Both the position numbers and the translations under genes were made by a program. This document shows positions 1 through 8,005 of a stretch of 64,000 nucleotides of DNA, piece by piece (position 1 is the stretch's first letter; each line of letters opens with the position of its first letter). The notes under the pieces are model-generated. The model was given only the letters and a program-made list of their open reading frames with translations. It was not told the origin of the DNA and did not search any database. The DNA comes from JBBPYC01 sp038200275 (GTDB lineage: Bacteria > Pseudomonadota > Gammaproteobacteria > Burkholderiales > Burkholderiaceae_C): the NCBI GenBank assembly GCA_038200275.1, contig JBBPYC010000059.1, forward strand, positions 1-64,000. Reading direction: 5' to 3'.

Positions 1-554
1 CCGGCTTCCAGCAGCGGCCGCTCGATCTGGCGCACGCCGCTGAAGGTGTTGATGACCGACGGCACGAACGCGGCGACGAAGATCACCATCACCTTGGCCG
101 CATCGCCCAGGCCCAGCCAGACGATCGCCAACGGGATCCAGGCCAGCGGCGGGATCGGCCGCAGGAACAGGAAGGCCGGGTTGGCCAGCGCTTCCACCGT
201 GCGGCTTGCACCCATGGCCAGACCCAGCGCGACGCCGAGCGACGCCGCCACCGCAAAGCCCATCGTGACCAGCGACACGCTGCGCAGCACGTGTTCGTGC
301 CAGCGCGCGTTGCTATAGCCGTCCCAGAGAATCTGCTGCCAGGCACCCCAGGTGTTCATCGGACCTGGAAAACGGATCGGTGAGATCAGCCCGCTGCCTT
401 CGGTAAATCCCCACCAGATCAACAGCACCACACCAAGCGCCAGCAGCACGCGGAGAAAACGGGCAAGCCAGCCATCAGACGACCTGCCGCGGGTGGCGCG
501 GCTGGGGGTCATGGCGGCGGAGGTCGCCGGGGGCACGGTCTGCGCTGAGGCCAA
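1..554 (-). CDS. ABC transporter inner-membrane permease (TauC/SsuC type), 3' end cut by the window edge
   Basis: About 184 N-terminal residues of a binding-protein-dependent transport permease are visible. The reading frame stays open to base 1, so the C-terminus lies outside the window. After a short polar leader come a membrane helix (LLALGVVLLIWWGF) and the stretch PIPPLAWIPLAIVWLGLGD, typical of nitrate/sulfonate/taurine-type permeases. The start is uncertain: a TTG at 554 has a GGAG ribosome site 9 bases upstream, and in-frame GTG (536) and ATG (512) follow. The gene is divergent from a LacI regulator and an operator-like palindrome lies 26 bp upstream of the TTG. Regulation by that LacI protein is inferred. 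The substrate cannot be told from this fragment. Confidence 0.85.
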   Translation of the reverse strand, partial: MASAQTVPPATSAAMTPSRATRGRSSDGWLARFLRVLLALGVVLLIWWGFTEGSGLISPIRFPGPMNTWGAWQQILWDGYSNARWHEHVLRSVSLVTMGFAVAASLGVALGLAMGASRTVEALANPAFLFLRPIPPLAWIPLAIVWLGLGDAAKVMVIFVAAFVPSVINTFSGVRQIERPLLEA

Positions 555-579
555 AGGTCAAGTCTCCGATCGTTGTTTT

Positions 580-603
580 TGTAAGCGCTTTCATTCTGTG
601 CTG
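580..603. promoter_or_regulatory. LacI-family operator-like palindrome, copy 1
   Basis: TGTAAGCGCTTTCA at 580-593 is a near-perfect palindrome (12 of 14 bases) centred on GCGC, the classic form of a LacI/GalR-family operator. It is followed by TTCTGTGCTG. It lies just upstream of the ABC permease start and 130 bp from a second copy with the same flanking TCTGTGC-type tail. Binding by the adjacent LacI protein is inferred from position and symmetry. Confidence 0.7.
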
Positions 604-709
604 CTTGGATGGGCAGGGTCAACGCGATCACGGCATTGATTCGTAGGGGTTTACCCAAACGGTCCCATTCCAGAAATGGTCTCGATCGTGGACAACCCGA
701 CCGCATTCC

Positions 710-733
710 TGTAAGCGCGTACATACTGTGCGG
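710..733. promoter_or_regulatory. LacI-family operator-like palindrome, copy 2
   Basis: TGTAAGCGCGTACA at 710-723 repeats copy 1 with two changes in the 14-bp core and is followed by TACTGTGCGG. The site ends at the GGAG ribosome-binding sequence in front of the lacI-type gene, so a bound repressor would block that gene (autoregulation, inferred). Two operators 130 bp apart between divergent genes could also support DNA looping. Confidence 0.7.
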
Positions 734-741
734 AGAATCGC

Positions 742-1815
742 TTGTTCCACCAGATGCGTAGAGCCACGCCCACCCTTATGCCTCCCGCTGAGACCCGCCA
801 CCCCACCGTCGCCGATGTGGCGCGCCGCGCAGGGGTTTCCACAGCCACCGTGTCGCGCGTGCTGAACCAGCCCGCACTGGTCAGTGAGGCGCTGCGCAGC
901 CAGGTCGGTGCGGCCGTCGCTGCGTTGGGCTACCTGCCGCATGCGGGAGCCCGGGCGTTGATGTTGCGGCGCTCCGGCACCGTGGGCGCGGTGTTTCCGA
1001 CCATCGACAACGCGATCTTCGCGACCGCCATCGAAGCACTGCAACGCCGGCTGGCGGCGGCCGACGTGCAGTTGTTGCTGGCCACCAGCGGGTATTCACC
1101 TGAAGAAGAGATGCGCCAGGCGATCAATCTGGTCACACGCGGCGCAGACGGATTGGCGCTGTGCGGCAACTGCCAGTCGCCTGAGTTGCTGCGGTTTCTG
1201 GCGCAGCGACGCGTGCCCTGCGTGCATGTGATGGTGCATACGGAGAGCGATGCGTTGGTCAGCGTCGGCTTCGACAACGCGGCGGCCACTCGCCAAGTGG
1301 TTCGCTATCTACTTGACCTGGGCCACCGCCGCTTCGCGATGCTGGCCGGTGTAACGCGTGCCAATGACCGCGCGGCCGGCCGCGTCGCTGGCGTGCAGGC
1401 GGCTTTGCGAGAAGCCGGCCTGCCCTTGCAACCCGGCCAACTGGTGGAACGTCACTACGGCTTGGCCGAAGCGCGGTCCGGTCTGCGTGAGCTGTTGAAG
1501 CGCGATCCTGCGCCCACCGCATTGATCTGCGGCAACGACGTGCTGGCATTTGGCGCGCTGCTGGAGGCGCGGGCGATCGGGTTGGACGTGCCGCAGGACC
1601 TGTCGATTGCCGGCTTCGATGATCTGGAAATGGCGCGGCATCTGCAGCCCGCACTGACCACGGTGCAAGTGCCGACCGAGCACATGTGGGCCACGGCGGC
1701 CGAGCGGCTGATCGCTGCATTGCACGGCGAACCGGTGCCGCCGAATACCGAAATCGATGTGGCGCTGGTGGTGCGCCAGTCGACCGCGCCGCCGCGCAGC
1801 GACGCGTCGGCCTGA
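742..1815 (+). CDS. LacI family transcriptional regulator
   Basis: A one-component sugar-type repressor of 345-357 residues. The N-terminal helix-turn-helix is plain (TVADVARRAGVSTATVSRVLN), followed by the hinge segment and a periplasmic-binding-protein-like effector domain ending near TTVQVPTEHMWATAAERL. A TTG at 742 has GGAG 6 bases upstream; ATG codons at 754 and 778 are alternatives, and the family is usually about 340 residues long. The gene is divergent from an ABC permease, and two matching operator palindromes fill the gap, so it probably controls both itself and the transporter. The effector is unknown. Confidence 0.93.
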   Translation: MFHQMRRATPTLMPPAETRHPTVADVARRAGVSTATVSRVLNQPALVSEALRSQVGAAVAALGYLPHAGARALMLRRSGTVGAVFPTIDNAIFATAIEALQRRLAAADVQLLLATSGYSPEEEMRQAINLVTRGADGLALCGNCQSPELLRFLAQRRVPCVHVMVHTESDALVSVGFDNAAATRQVVRYLLDLGHRRFAMLAGVTRANDRAAGRVAGVQAALREAGLPLQPGQLVERHYGLAEARSGLRELLKRDPAPTALICGNDVLAFGALLEARAIGLDVPQDLSIAGFDDLEMARHLQPALTTVQVPTEHMWATAAERLIAALHGEPVPPNTEIDVALVVRQSTAPPRSDASA

Positions 1816-1858
1816 AGCCGCTGGCTGGACGGCTGGCGACTAAAGACTTGCTGCGAAA

Positions 1859-2728
1859 TCAAACCTGCTGGCGCATGCGCGAAACGTAGTCGACGTCGTG
1901 CGTATTGACGACCGAGACGCGCAACTCGGTCGGCTTCTGATCGAACGTGAATGCCACCCGCTCGATGTGCAGTACCGGCGTGCCGGCGTCGAGGCCAAGC
2001 AACGCGGCGCTGCACAGCGTCACGCCTTCTGCCCGCACCCGTTCATCGGCGCCGACCACCGTGATGCCGAAGGTGGCCTGATAGAGCTCGTAGATGGTGC
2101 CGGCGCGGCTCTCGAACTGTGCGCGCGTGAGGCCTGGGAACTGCGCAGACGCCAGCGTGATGCAGTCGTGGATCACTGGCCGGCCGCGCAGGCTCAGCAC
2201 GTTGTCGATGCGCAGCACGCTGGCTGCGCCGTGCAGCGCCAGCGCAGCGGCTTCCTGCGGCGTTGCACGGGCGCGCGCGAACGCGTGCAGCTGCAAAATC
2301 GGAAACTCGCGTGCGCCTTCACGCGGCTCGATCTTGAAAAACTGGTACATGAAGCGCGCTTCGTCGAGCTTGCCGACAAAGGTGCCGCGCCCCTGCTGGC
2401 GCACCAGAATGTGGTCGGCCACCAGCTCTTCGACCGCACGCCGCAGGGTGCCGATCGACACATCGAAGCGACGCGCGAGTTCGCGTTCGTTCGGCAACGC
2501 GGCACCGGGCGGCGTGTGGCCGCTGCGGATGTCGGCAATCAGGCGCTTTTTGACTTCCCGATACAGCACGGTCAGGCCCGACAACGGTTGCGGCGGTTTG
2601 GCCGCAGCCCGTCTGACGCTCGATGCGACTTGCACCGGTTCAGCGAAAACAAGCTCGGCATGAGCCGCGATTTGAGGGGGTGCAACCGGGCGGCAAGGCA
2701 TGCATCCGGACGGCGAAACGCACGGCAT
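1859..2728 (-). CDS. GntR family transcriptional regulator with UTRA effector domain (HutC subfamily)
   Basis: The N-terminal winged helix is clear: LYREVKKRLIADIRSG, then LPNERELARRFDVSIGTLRR, then HILVRQQGRGTFV. The C-terminal half has the UTRA-domain layout (FKIEPREGAREFPILQL, then VLRIDNVLSLRGRPVIHDCI), the small-ligand sensor of the HutC subgroup. The start is not fixed: ATG at 2728 is used here, ATG at 2701 and GTG at 2821 are in frame, and none has a good ribosome site. The gene converges on the LacI gene with about 40 bp between them. No target operon is evident next to it and the ligand is unknown. Confidence 0.88.
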   Translation of the reverse strand: MPCVSPSGCMPCRPVAPPQIAAHAELVFAEPVQVASSVRRAAAKPPQPLSGLTVLYREVKKRLIADIRSGHTPPGAALPNERELARRFDVSIGTLRRAVEELVADHILVRQQGRGTFVGKLDEARFMYQFFKIEPREGAREFPILQLHAFARARATPQEAAALALHGAASVLRIDNVLSLRGRPVIHDCITLASAQFPGLTRAQFESRAGTIYELYQATFGITVVGADERVRAEGVTLCSAALLGLDAGTPVLHIERVAFTFDQKPTELRVSVVNTHDVDYVSRMRQQV

Positions 2729-2955
2729 CGGTGGATCGTTCGGTCGGCTTGAATCATTTTTTGTCCGTCTAGATCGGTCGAGTCCAGCGTTGTCCTCAAG
2801 CTTATTAGCGGAATTTCCCACATGGGTGGCACGTCATACGGTGGGGCTGAGTCTGCCATCGAAAAAACGCCAATATGGCCGTGCGCTGTTCAGCACTTGG
2901 CTGACCGGCATCGCACCCAATAGGGCGCTGATGACATACCGAGCGCAGCGGCCTG

Positions 2956-3264
2956 ATGAAGTGCATGGTGCGGCTGGTGCTGGACAGCCTACCCGCGCAC
3001 AAGAGCGCGGTGGTCAAGCAGCATGTGGCTTCAACCCACGACAAATCGGCGCTGCACTTGCTGCCTGGATACGCACCGGATCTGAATCCAGATAAATGGG
3101 TCTGGAGCCATGCCAAGCGCATCGGCGTGGCACGCACCCCACTGCGCAAGGGCGAACGTCTGGACGAGCGAGTCGCTGCACAACTGCAAGGCCTCGCCGA
3201 TAAACCAGCCTTGGTGCGCATGCTCCTCGGCCATCCATCAGTCGCCTGTATTTCTGACTGCTGA
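2956..3264 (+). pseudogene. IS630-family transposase remnant (C-terminal DDE part)
   Basis: About 100 residues match the C-terminal half of IS630 transposases: LDSLPAHKS (second catalytic Asp region), LPGYAPDLNPDKWVWSHAKR, and the terminal LVRMLLGHPSVACISDC. The usual motif is DLNPxExVW; here the catalytic Glu position holds Lys (DLNPDKWVW), so the protein would be inactive even if expressed. The N-terminal DNA-binding region is absent and no terminal inverted repeats were recognised. It is an old, truncated insertion between gntR and the ArsB-type carrier. Confidence 0.75.
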
Positions 3265-3359
3265 GTAAACATACAAATGCCAATGCGCCATCGGCGTCAC
3301 ACCGCTGTAATGTTCGGATCGTTCGGGCATTGGCTTCCCTGATGATCTGAAAGGGCGGC

Positions 3360-4610
3360 TCAGATGAACAGGGCCGCCAACGCCGGAATGAGCGCGGTCG
3401 GCATGGCGATGGCACCGATCTTCAAGAACTGCCAGGCACCGACGTCCTCGCCTTCTCGCCGAATCGCGATCAGCCACAGCATGGTAGCCAGCGATCCCGC
3501 AACGGACAGATTTGGCCCGAGATCGATGCCGATCATGACTGCTCCTTGTGCCAGCGGCGTGGCTGCGGCAGCGCTGAGGACGGCGCCGGCGAGCAGTCCC
3601 GCAGGAAGATTGTTGACCAGATTGCAGGCTACGGCGACCAGCAGTCCTGCACCCATGGCAGCCTGGGATGGTGACGACGCGGCGGCGCTGTGCAACAGGC
3701 GGGCGAGTTCGGCGGTGACGCCGGTGCTTTCGATTCCCTGCACAAGGACGAAGAGTCCCGCCACGAGCAGCAGAACGCTCCAGGAAACATGACCAAGGAC
3801 TGACCACGGCCATTGCTGCTTCAGCAAGCACACGACCGCGGCGACCCCTGCGGTGGCCAGCATGGCTGGCAAGCCGAGCTGCAGGTGCAGGCTCGACGCA
3901 ACCAGTAGCACGCCGGCCACGCCCACGATGCCCCATGCGGTGACCTTGCCTGTGCGCGACAAAGACACCGTCGGGCCGCCGGCTTCGACAACACCGCCCA
4001 GCGGAGCGCGAAAGATCCACCGCAACACCGCGAACGTCGCGACGATCGACAGCACGGAAGGCAACGCAAACTGCCGCAACCAGCCAAGCAGTGGCGGCGG
4101 CTGACTGCCGAAGACCACCAGATTGGCCGGGTTCGAGATCGGCAGCACGAAGCTGGCCGCGTTGGCAACCAACGCGCAGGCAAACAGATAGGGAAGCGGC
4201 TTCGCGCCGGCCTTCTTGGCAACCGCATAGACCGCAGGCGTCAGCACCACGGCGGTGGCGTCGTTCGACATGAAAACCGTCACGACCGTACCGATCCCGT
4301 AGACCAGCAGAAACAATCGGCTGGCGGACCCGTTTGCCAGCCGCACGGCAAGTGCCGCCAGGGATTCGAACAGCCCTTCGCCGCGTGCCAGCTCAGCCAG
4401 CAGCATCATGCCGGCCAGGAACAGATAGACGTCGGTTCCGCGGGCAACGGCGCCCGACGCAACGGTTAGTGGCAAACAGCCCAACAGGACAAGGGCGACA
4501 GCCCCCACCACCGCCCAGATCGCTTCAGGCACCTTCCAAGGCCGAAAGATCACACCGGCGGTGGCCAGCGCCGTGATCACCCAAGTTGCTGTGTGTTGAA
4601 GTGTGAACAT
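3360..4610 (-). CDS. ArsB/SLC13-type ion transporter (arsenite efflux-like membrane protein)
   Basis: A 416-residue, very hydrophobic protein of the ion-transporter superfamily (ArsB/NhaD/CitM fold) with around ten membrane segments. Two re-entrant-loop-like motifs typical of the family are visible: TVVTVFMSNDATAVVLTPAV around residue 110 and NLVNNLPAGLLAGAVLS in the second half. ArsB proteins export arsenite, but the family also holds anion and dicarboxylate carriers, and there is no arsR or arsC nearby, so the substrate is open. The start is the ATG at 4610, which puts the first membrane helix at the N-terminus. Confidence 0.85.
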   Translation of the reverse strand: MFTLQHTATWVITALATAGVIFRPWKVPEAIWAVVGAVALVLLGCLPLTVASGAVARGTDVYLFLAGMMLLAELARGEGLFESLAALAVRLANGSASRLFLLVYGIGTVVTVFMSNDATAVVLTPAVYAVAKKAGAKPLPYLFACALVANAASFVLPISNPANLVVFGSQPPPLLGWLRQFALPSVLSIVATFAVLRWIFRAPLGGVVEAGGPTVSLSRTGKVTAWGIVGVAGVLLVASSLHLQLGLPAMLATAGVAAVVCLLKQQWPWSVLGHVSWSVLLLVAGLFVLVQGIESTGVTAELARLLHSAAASSPSQAAMGAGLLVAVACNLVNNLPAGLLAGAVLSAAAATPLAQGAVMIGIDLGPNLSVAGSLATMLWLIAIRREGEDVGAWQFLKIGAIAMPTALIPALAALFI

Positions 4611-4934
4611 TCCGCGCGTTGTTCGATCATTCGATCTGGGATGCGTCCGTGCGGTCACCCCGCCGTTGGGCAAAAGTCGACGCCTGTTCGTCGTCTGCAG
4701 GCTGAAACGCCCTCGCGCCGATTTTCTACTGCCCCCGCGATGCTCGATCAATCGATGTCCCGCCGTCAGGTCAAGTTTGGATCGATGCGCCGGATGCACT
4801 ATTGGCGACCACCCGTCCACGTAGGCTTTCCCCTACATCCTCACCCGCAGCCATCCGGCAGCCACAGGCGTGCGCTTGAGCGTCAATGACGTCAGGGCAA
4901 TCTCGCCCGTTTTGCATGAATCAGGGAGACGATC
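4611..4934. other. Intergenic region, no gene recognised
   Basis: A 324-bp gap between the divergent ArsB-type gene and csbD. It must hold promoters for both. Two CGATCATTCGATC / CGATCAATCGAT-like short palindromes (near 4625 and 4743) could be operators, but this is weak. No coding signal was recognised on either strand. Confidence 0.4.
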
Positions 4935-5123
4935 ATGAACAAGGATCAAGTTAAGGGGACAGTCAAGGATGCAGCCGGCACAGTGCAGCAAAAAGTCGGC
5001 GAGATGACTGGCGACAAGTCACAGCAAGCCAAGGGTCTGGCCAAGCAGGGCGAAGGCAAAGTGCAAAAAGGCGTCGGCGATGCGAAAGAGTCGCTGAAGG
5101 ACGCGGGCAAGGATCACAAGTAG
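4935..5123 (+). CDS. CsbD family stress-response protein
   Basis: A 62-residue, highly charged, Lys/Gly/Ala-rich soluble protein beginning MNKDQVKGTVKDAAGTVQ, with the repeated helical pattern GEMTGDKSQQAKGLAKQGEGK. This is the normal size and composition of CsbD-like proteins (E. coli YjbJ), abundant general-stress proteins of unknown mechanism. GGGAGA lies just upstream of the ATG. It stands alone and is followed at once by a double hairpin and T-run, so it is probably a monocistronic, highly expressed gene. Confidence 0.93.
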   Translation: MNKDQVKGTVKDAAGTVQQKVGEMTGDKSQQAKGLAKQGEGKVQKGVGDAKESLKDAGKDHK

Positions 5124-5144
5124 AGCTAAAGCACGTAGAGATTA

Positions 5145-5201
5145 CGCCAGCGTTTCTGCGCTGGCGGACTGCTCGGCGGCCGCTGACGGCCGCTTTTTTT
5201 T
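5145..5201 (+). terminator. Double hairpin with rho-independent terminator after csbD
   Basis: The first hairpin is CGCCAGCG (5145-5152) paired with CGCTGGCG (5159-5166). The second is GCGGCC (5176-5181) paired with GGCCGC (5188-5193), followed directly by eight T residues (5194-5201). The second has the full form of an intrinsic terminator for csbD. Confidence 0.9.
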
Positions 5202-5401
5202 GGGGCAACCGACTGCTCCAGACCAACGGCCGTATAGCACCGCGCTGATGATGCCAACGCTGTTTTCTATGTTTTTTGACAGCATATTTTGAAGTAAACG
5301 CAAGCGCTACAACCACATTTGTTCATATGAATGCGCGTTGGCCACCGTGCGAGCCGACTTGGTAGTTGCCTGATGGGATCCGCCCTGTCGACAGTCGGCA
5401 G

Positions 5402-6240
5402 ATGAGCACCCATGTCCCCCGTCGTCGCCGCCCCAGCCCCGCTGTCCACGCGCCACAGCACCTGAATTGACGACACGCGCATCGGCGCGGTGCGCCCGCT
5501 GATTGCTCCGGTGTTGTTGGAGGAATGGTTGCCATTGCCTCAGGAAGCACTCAAATTGGCCGAGCAAAGCCGCGCAGCAATCTCTGCCGTGCTGCACGGC
5601 ACGGACGACCGGCTGATCGTGGTGGCGGGGCCATGGTCGATTCATGATCACGACCAGTCGATCGAGTACGCAACGCGGCTGAAAAGCCTGGCTGAAGGAT
5701 TGGCTTGCGAGTTGATCGTCGTAATGCGCGTCTAGTTCGAAACGCCCCGCACCACCCGTCGGCTGGAAGGGCTACATTAACGACCCGCATTTGGACGGCA
5801 GCTTTGCGATCAACGAAAGGCTGGAACTGGCGCGCAAGCTGCTGCTCGATCTGCTCGCGCTCGGTATGCCGGTGGGCACCGAGTTCCTCGATCTGCTGAG
5901 CCCGCAGTACATCAGCGACTTGGTGAGCTGGGGCGCGATTGGGGTGCGCACCACCGAGAGCCAAAGCCACTGGCAATTGGCCAGTGCCTGTCCTGCCCAG
6001 TCGCCTTCAAGAACGGCGCCGATGGCGGCACGAAGGTCGCGGCCGATGCGATCCTGGCCGCACAAGCGCCGCACGCATTCATGGGCATGACCAAGATGAG
6101 CCAGGCCGCGGTGTTCGAGACGCGCGGCAACGACGACTGCCACGCGAACTTATTACGGTGTGTCGGTGACGAATGCATGCATCGGGTTCGAGCAAACGGT
6201 GCCGGTGCCGCGTGCATTGGCAAGCGAGGTGGGTAGCCGG
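5402..6240 (+). pseudogene. aroG: Decayed class I DAHP synthase (aroG/aroF type)
   Basis: Fragments of 3-deoxy-D-arabino-heptulosonate 7-phosphate synthase, the first shikimate-pathway enzyme, run in order in changing frames. They include RIGAVRPLIAPVLLEEW, then DDRLIVVAGPWSIHD, where the metal-binding Cys of the GPCSIHD motif is Trp. Next is a TAG replacing the Tyr codon after VMRV at about 5732. A frameshift then leads into GYINDPHLDGSF and SWGAIGVRTTESQ, and another leads into AFKNGADGGTKVAADAI. At about 6158 the sequence jumps from GNDDCH to YGVSVTNACIGFE, the C-terminus, so roughly 110 codons are missing. Several independent lesions show it is long dead. Confidence 0.9.
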
Positions 6241-6279
6241 CGTGGTGGATCGTCCGGTTGACCGGTCGGCCAACGTCGA

Positions 6280-7052
6280 TGCGCATCTTTGCTGGTTGAT
6301 TGAAATCTTGGCCGCATCGACGATGCTTTTCCAGTGCGCGGCATCGTGGTCGAGTATCGATTTGAATCCAACGGACAACGATCCCATCGGAATCAGCCCC
6401 ATGTCGAGCAACCGCTTGTGGATGTCGGGCGCCTTGACGATCGCAGCCGGAGGGCCACCCAGCTTTTTGACGATTGCCCTGGGTGTGCGGGACGGCAGGA
6501 AAAGGCCGAACCAGCCATTTGCCTCAAAGCCCGTGCAGCCAGCCTCGGCTGTCGTGGGCACCTCGGGCAGGCTCGAAAAGCGCTGTGAGCCAGTCGCTGC
6601 AAGGAGCGTGATTGTCTGACTTGAGATGCGGATAGGCTACCGTCGCATCGACAGAGGCGGACGTGACTTGTCCGTCCAGCAGCACCCCCATCTCGGGGCC
6701 CGAGCCCCAGTAGGGCATCTTCATCAAGTCGATGCCTGCTTTCATCTTCAACTGCTCGCCGTGCAGGTGGGGCGGGGTCGCGTTGCCATAGGTGGCGTAG
6801 TTGAACGTCCTCGGATGGACTTTGACTTGCGTTACGAAATCCTGCAGTGTCTTGGCGCCCGAACTGCTCAGCACGAGGAACACATCCGCCGATTTAGCGA
6901 TCTGCGAGACGAGTGCCGAATCGCTCAGGTTGTAAGGCACGGTCTTGTACAGCGACGGGATCTGCATCATGGTCGTGATGCCTTCGAGCACCGTGTAGCC
7001 ATCACCGGATGCCTTGGCGACCAGCTCGTTGCCGAGCATGCCGCTCGCACCG
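6280..7052 (-). pseudogene. Decayed Bug-family (TctC-like) periplasmic binding protein
   Basis: The fragment begins inside the conserved GASGMLGN region and continues YTVLEGITTMMQIPSLYK and GVLLDGQVTSASVDATVAYP. Near 6617 the frame changes and the match continues as ATGSQRFSSLPEVPTTAEAG, GFEANGWFGLFLPSRTP and finally WKSIVDAAKISIN. Bug proteins are about 320 residues with a signal peptide; here the signal peptide and the first 70 or so residues are missing. The 5' truncation abuts the truncated 5' end of the CoA-transferase-like pseudogene on the other strand. The gene is non-functional. Confidence 0.88.
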
Positions 7053-7055
7053 CGT

Positions 7056-7800
7056 GCGAGGCATGATAGGAACTATGTCGCCGTCTCTGGCGCACTGTGG
7101 GGGAGCAGCCCAGCCGATGCACGGCCAGTGTCTCCGCTCACGATGCTTGGCGATGTCGGCGGCGGTGCGTTGTACCTGATTACGGGGCTGCTGTGGGGCA
7201 TCGTGCAAGCGCGCGACCGGCCGCAGCACGGTCGTAGACGCTGCAATCGTTGACGGCTCGGCGCACATGCCGAACCTGATGTTCAGTGCGCGTCAGCGCG
7301 GCGTGGTGGCTGATGTGCGTGGGGCAAGCGTGCAGGACAGCTCACCGTTCTATGACACTTACGCCTGCACCGACGCAGAGCACATCACGGTTGGCGCCCT
7401 GGAGCCGCAGTTTCATACGCTGTTGCTGAGCACGCTGGGACTGGCCGACGACGCCGACTTCACGGGTGCGCAGTGGCTCCTGGGCGCTTGGCCGCGGCGC
7501 CGCGCGCGGCTCGCAGTGTTGTTCCTCACGCAACCGCGCACGCACTGGCAGACATTGTTGGAGCCGACCGATGCCTGCTTTGGCGCCGTGCTGAGTCCGG
7601 TCGAAGCAGGGCAGCATCAGCATCTGCGTGCGCGGGGTGTCTATAGCGAACGGCACGGCGTCCTGCAGGCTGCATCCGCACCGCGTTTTGATGGCGCAGC
7701 CCATGTGCCCGGCGAGCCTGGCGCGCATACCCAAGCGGTGATGGAGGAGCTTGCGAAGACCGGTGCGAACGCGGTGTGGCGGCCGCGTTCCGCACTGTAG
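7056..7800 (+). pseudogene. Decayed class III CoA-transferase / alpha-methylacyl-CoA racemase (CaiB/AMACR type)
   Basis: The sequence opens mid-protein at HDRNYVAVSGALW and runs through SPLTMLGDVGGGALYLITG. It shifts frame near 7210 and continues STVVDAAIVDGSAHM, SSPFYDTYACTDAEHITVGA, LEPTDACFGAVLSPVEA and a C-terminal PGEPGAHTQAVMEEL. These are consecutive conserved blocks of AMACR-like enzymes, which act on branched-chain acyl-CoA thioesters. The N-terminal third, including the CoA-binding part, is absent, and the join lies beside the broken Bug gene. At least one frameshift and the truncation make it a pseudogene. Confidence 0.85.
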
Positions 7801-8005
7801 CAACGGCGAAGCCGGCAGCAGCCGGGATGCCGGTGCGATCAGCGCCATCCCGCTTGAGTTTGATCGTCCAGATCATGCGCAGACGCTGCGCTCTGGCTGC
7901 AATTCATAGGGGAAACCCACGTGTTGACGGTGCCGCCTTCCTATGTTTTCATGTAGCAAACGCAAGGGCCAATGAGCCGCTGCCGCATCGAATCAAAGGA
8001 GACAC

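Noticed and set aside
3360..4610. Naming the transporter arsB outright
   Set aside because: Fold motifs fit ArsB, but there is no ars context and the same superfamily includes anion and dicarboxylate carriers.
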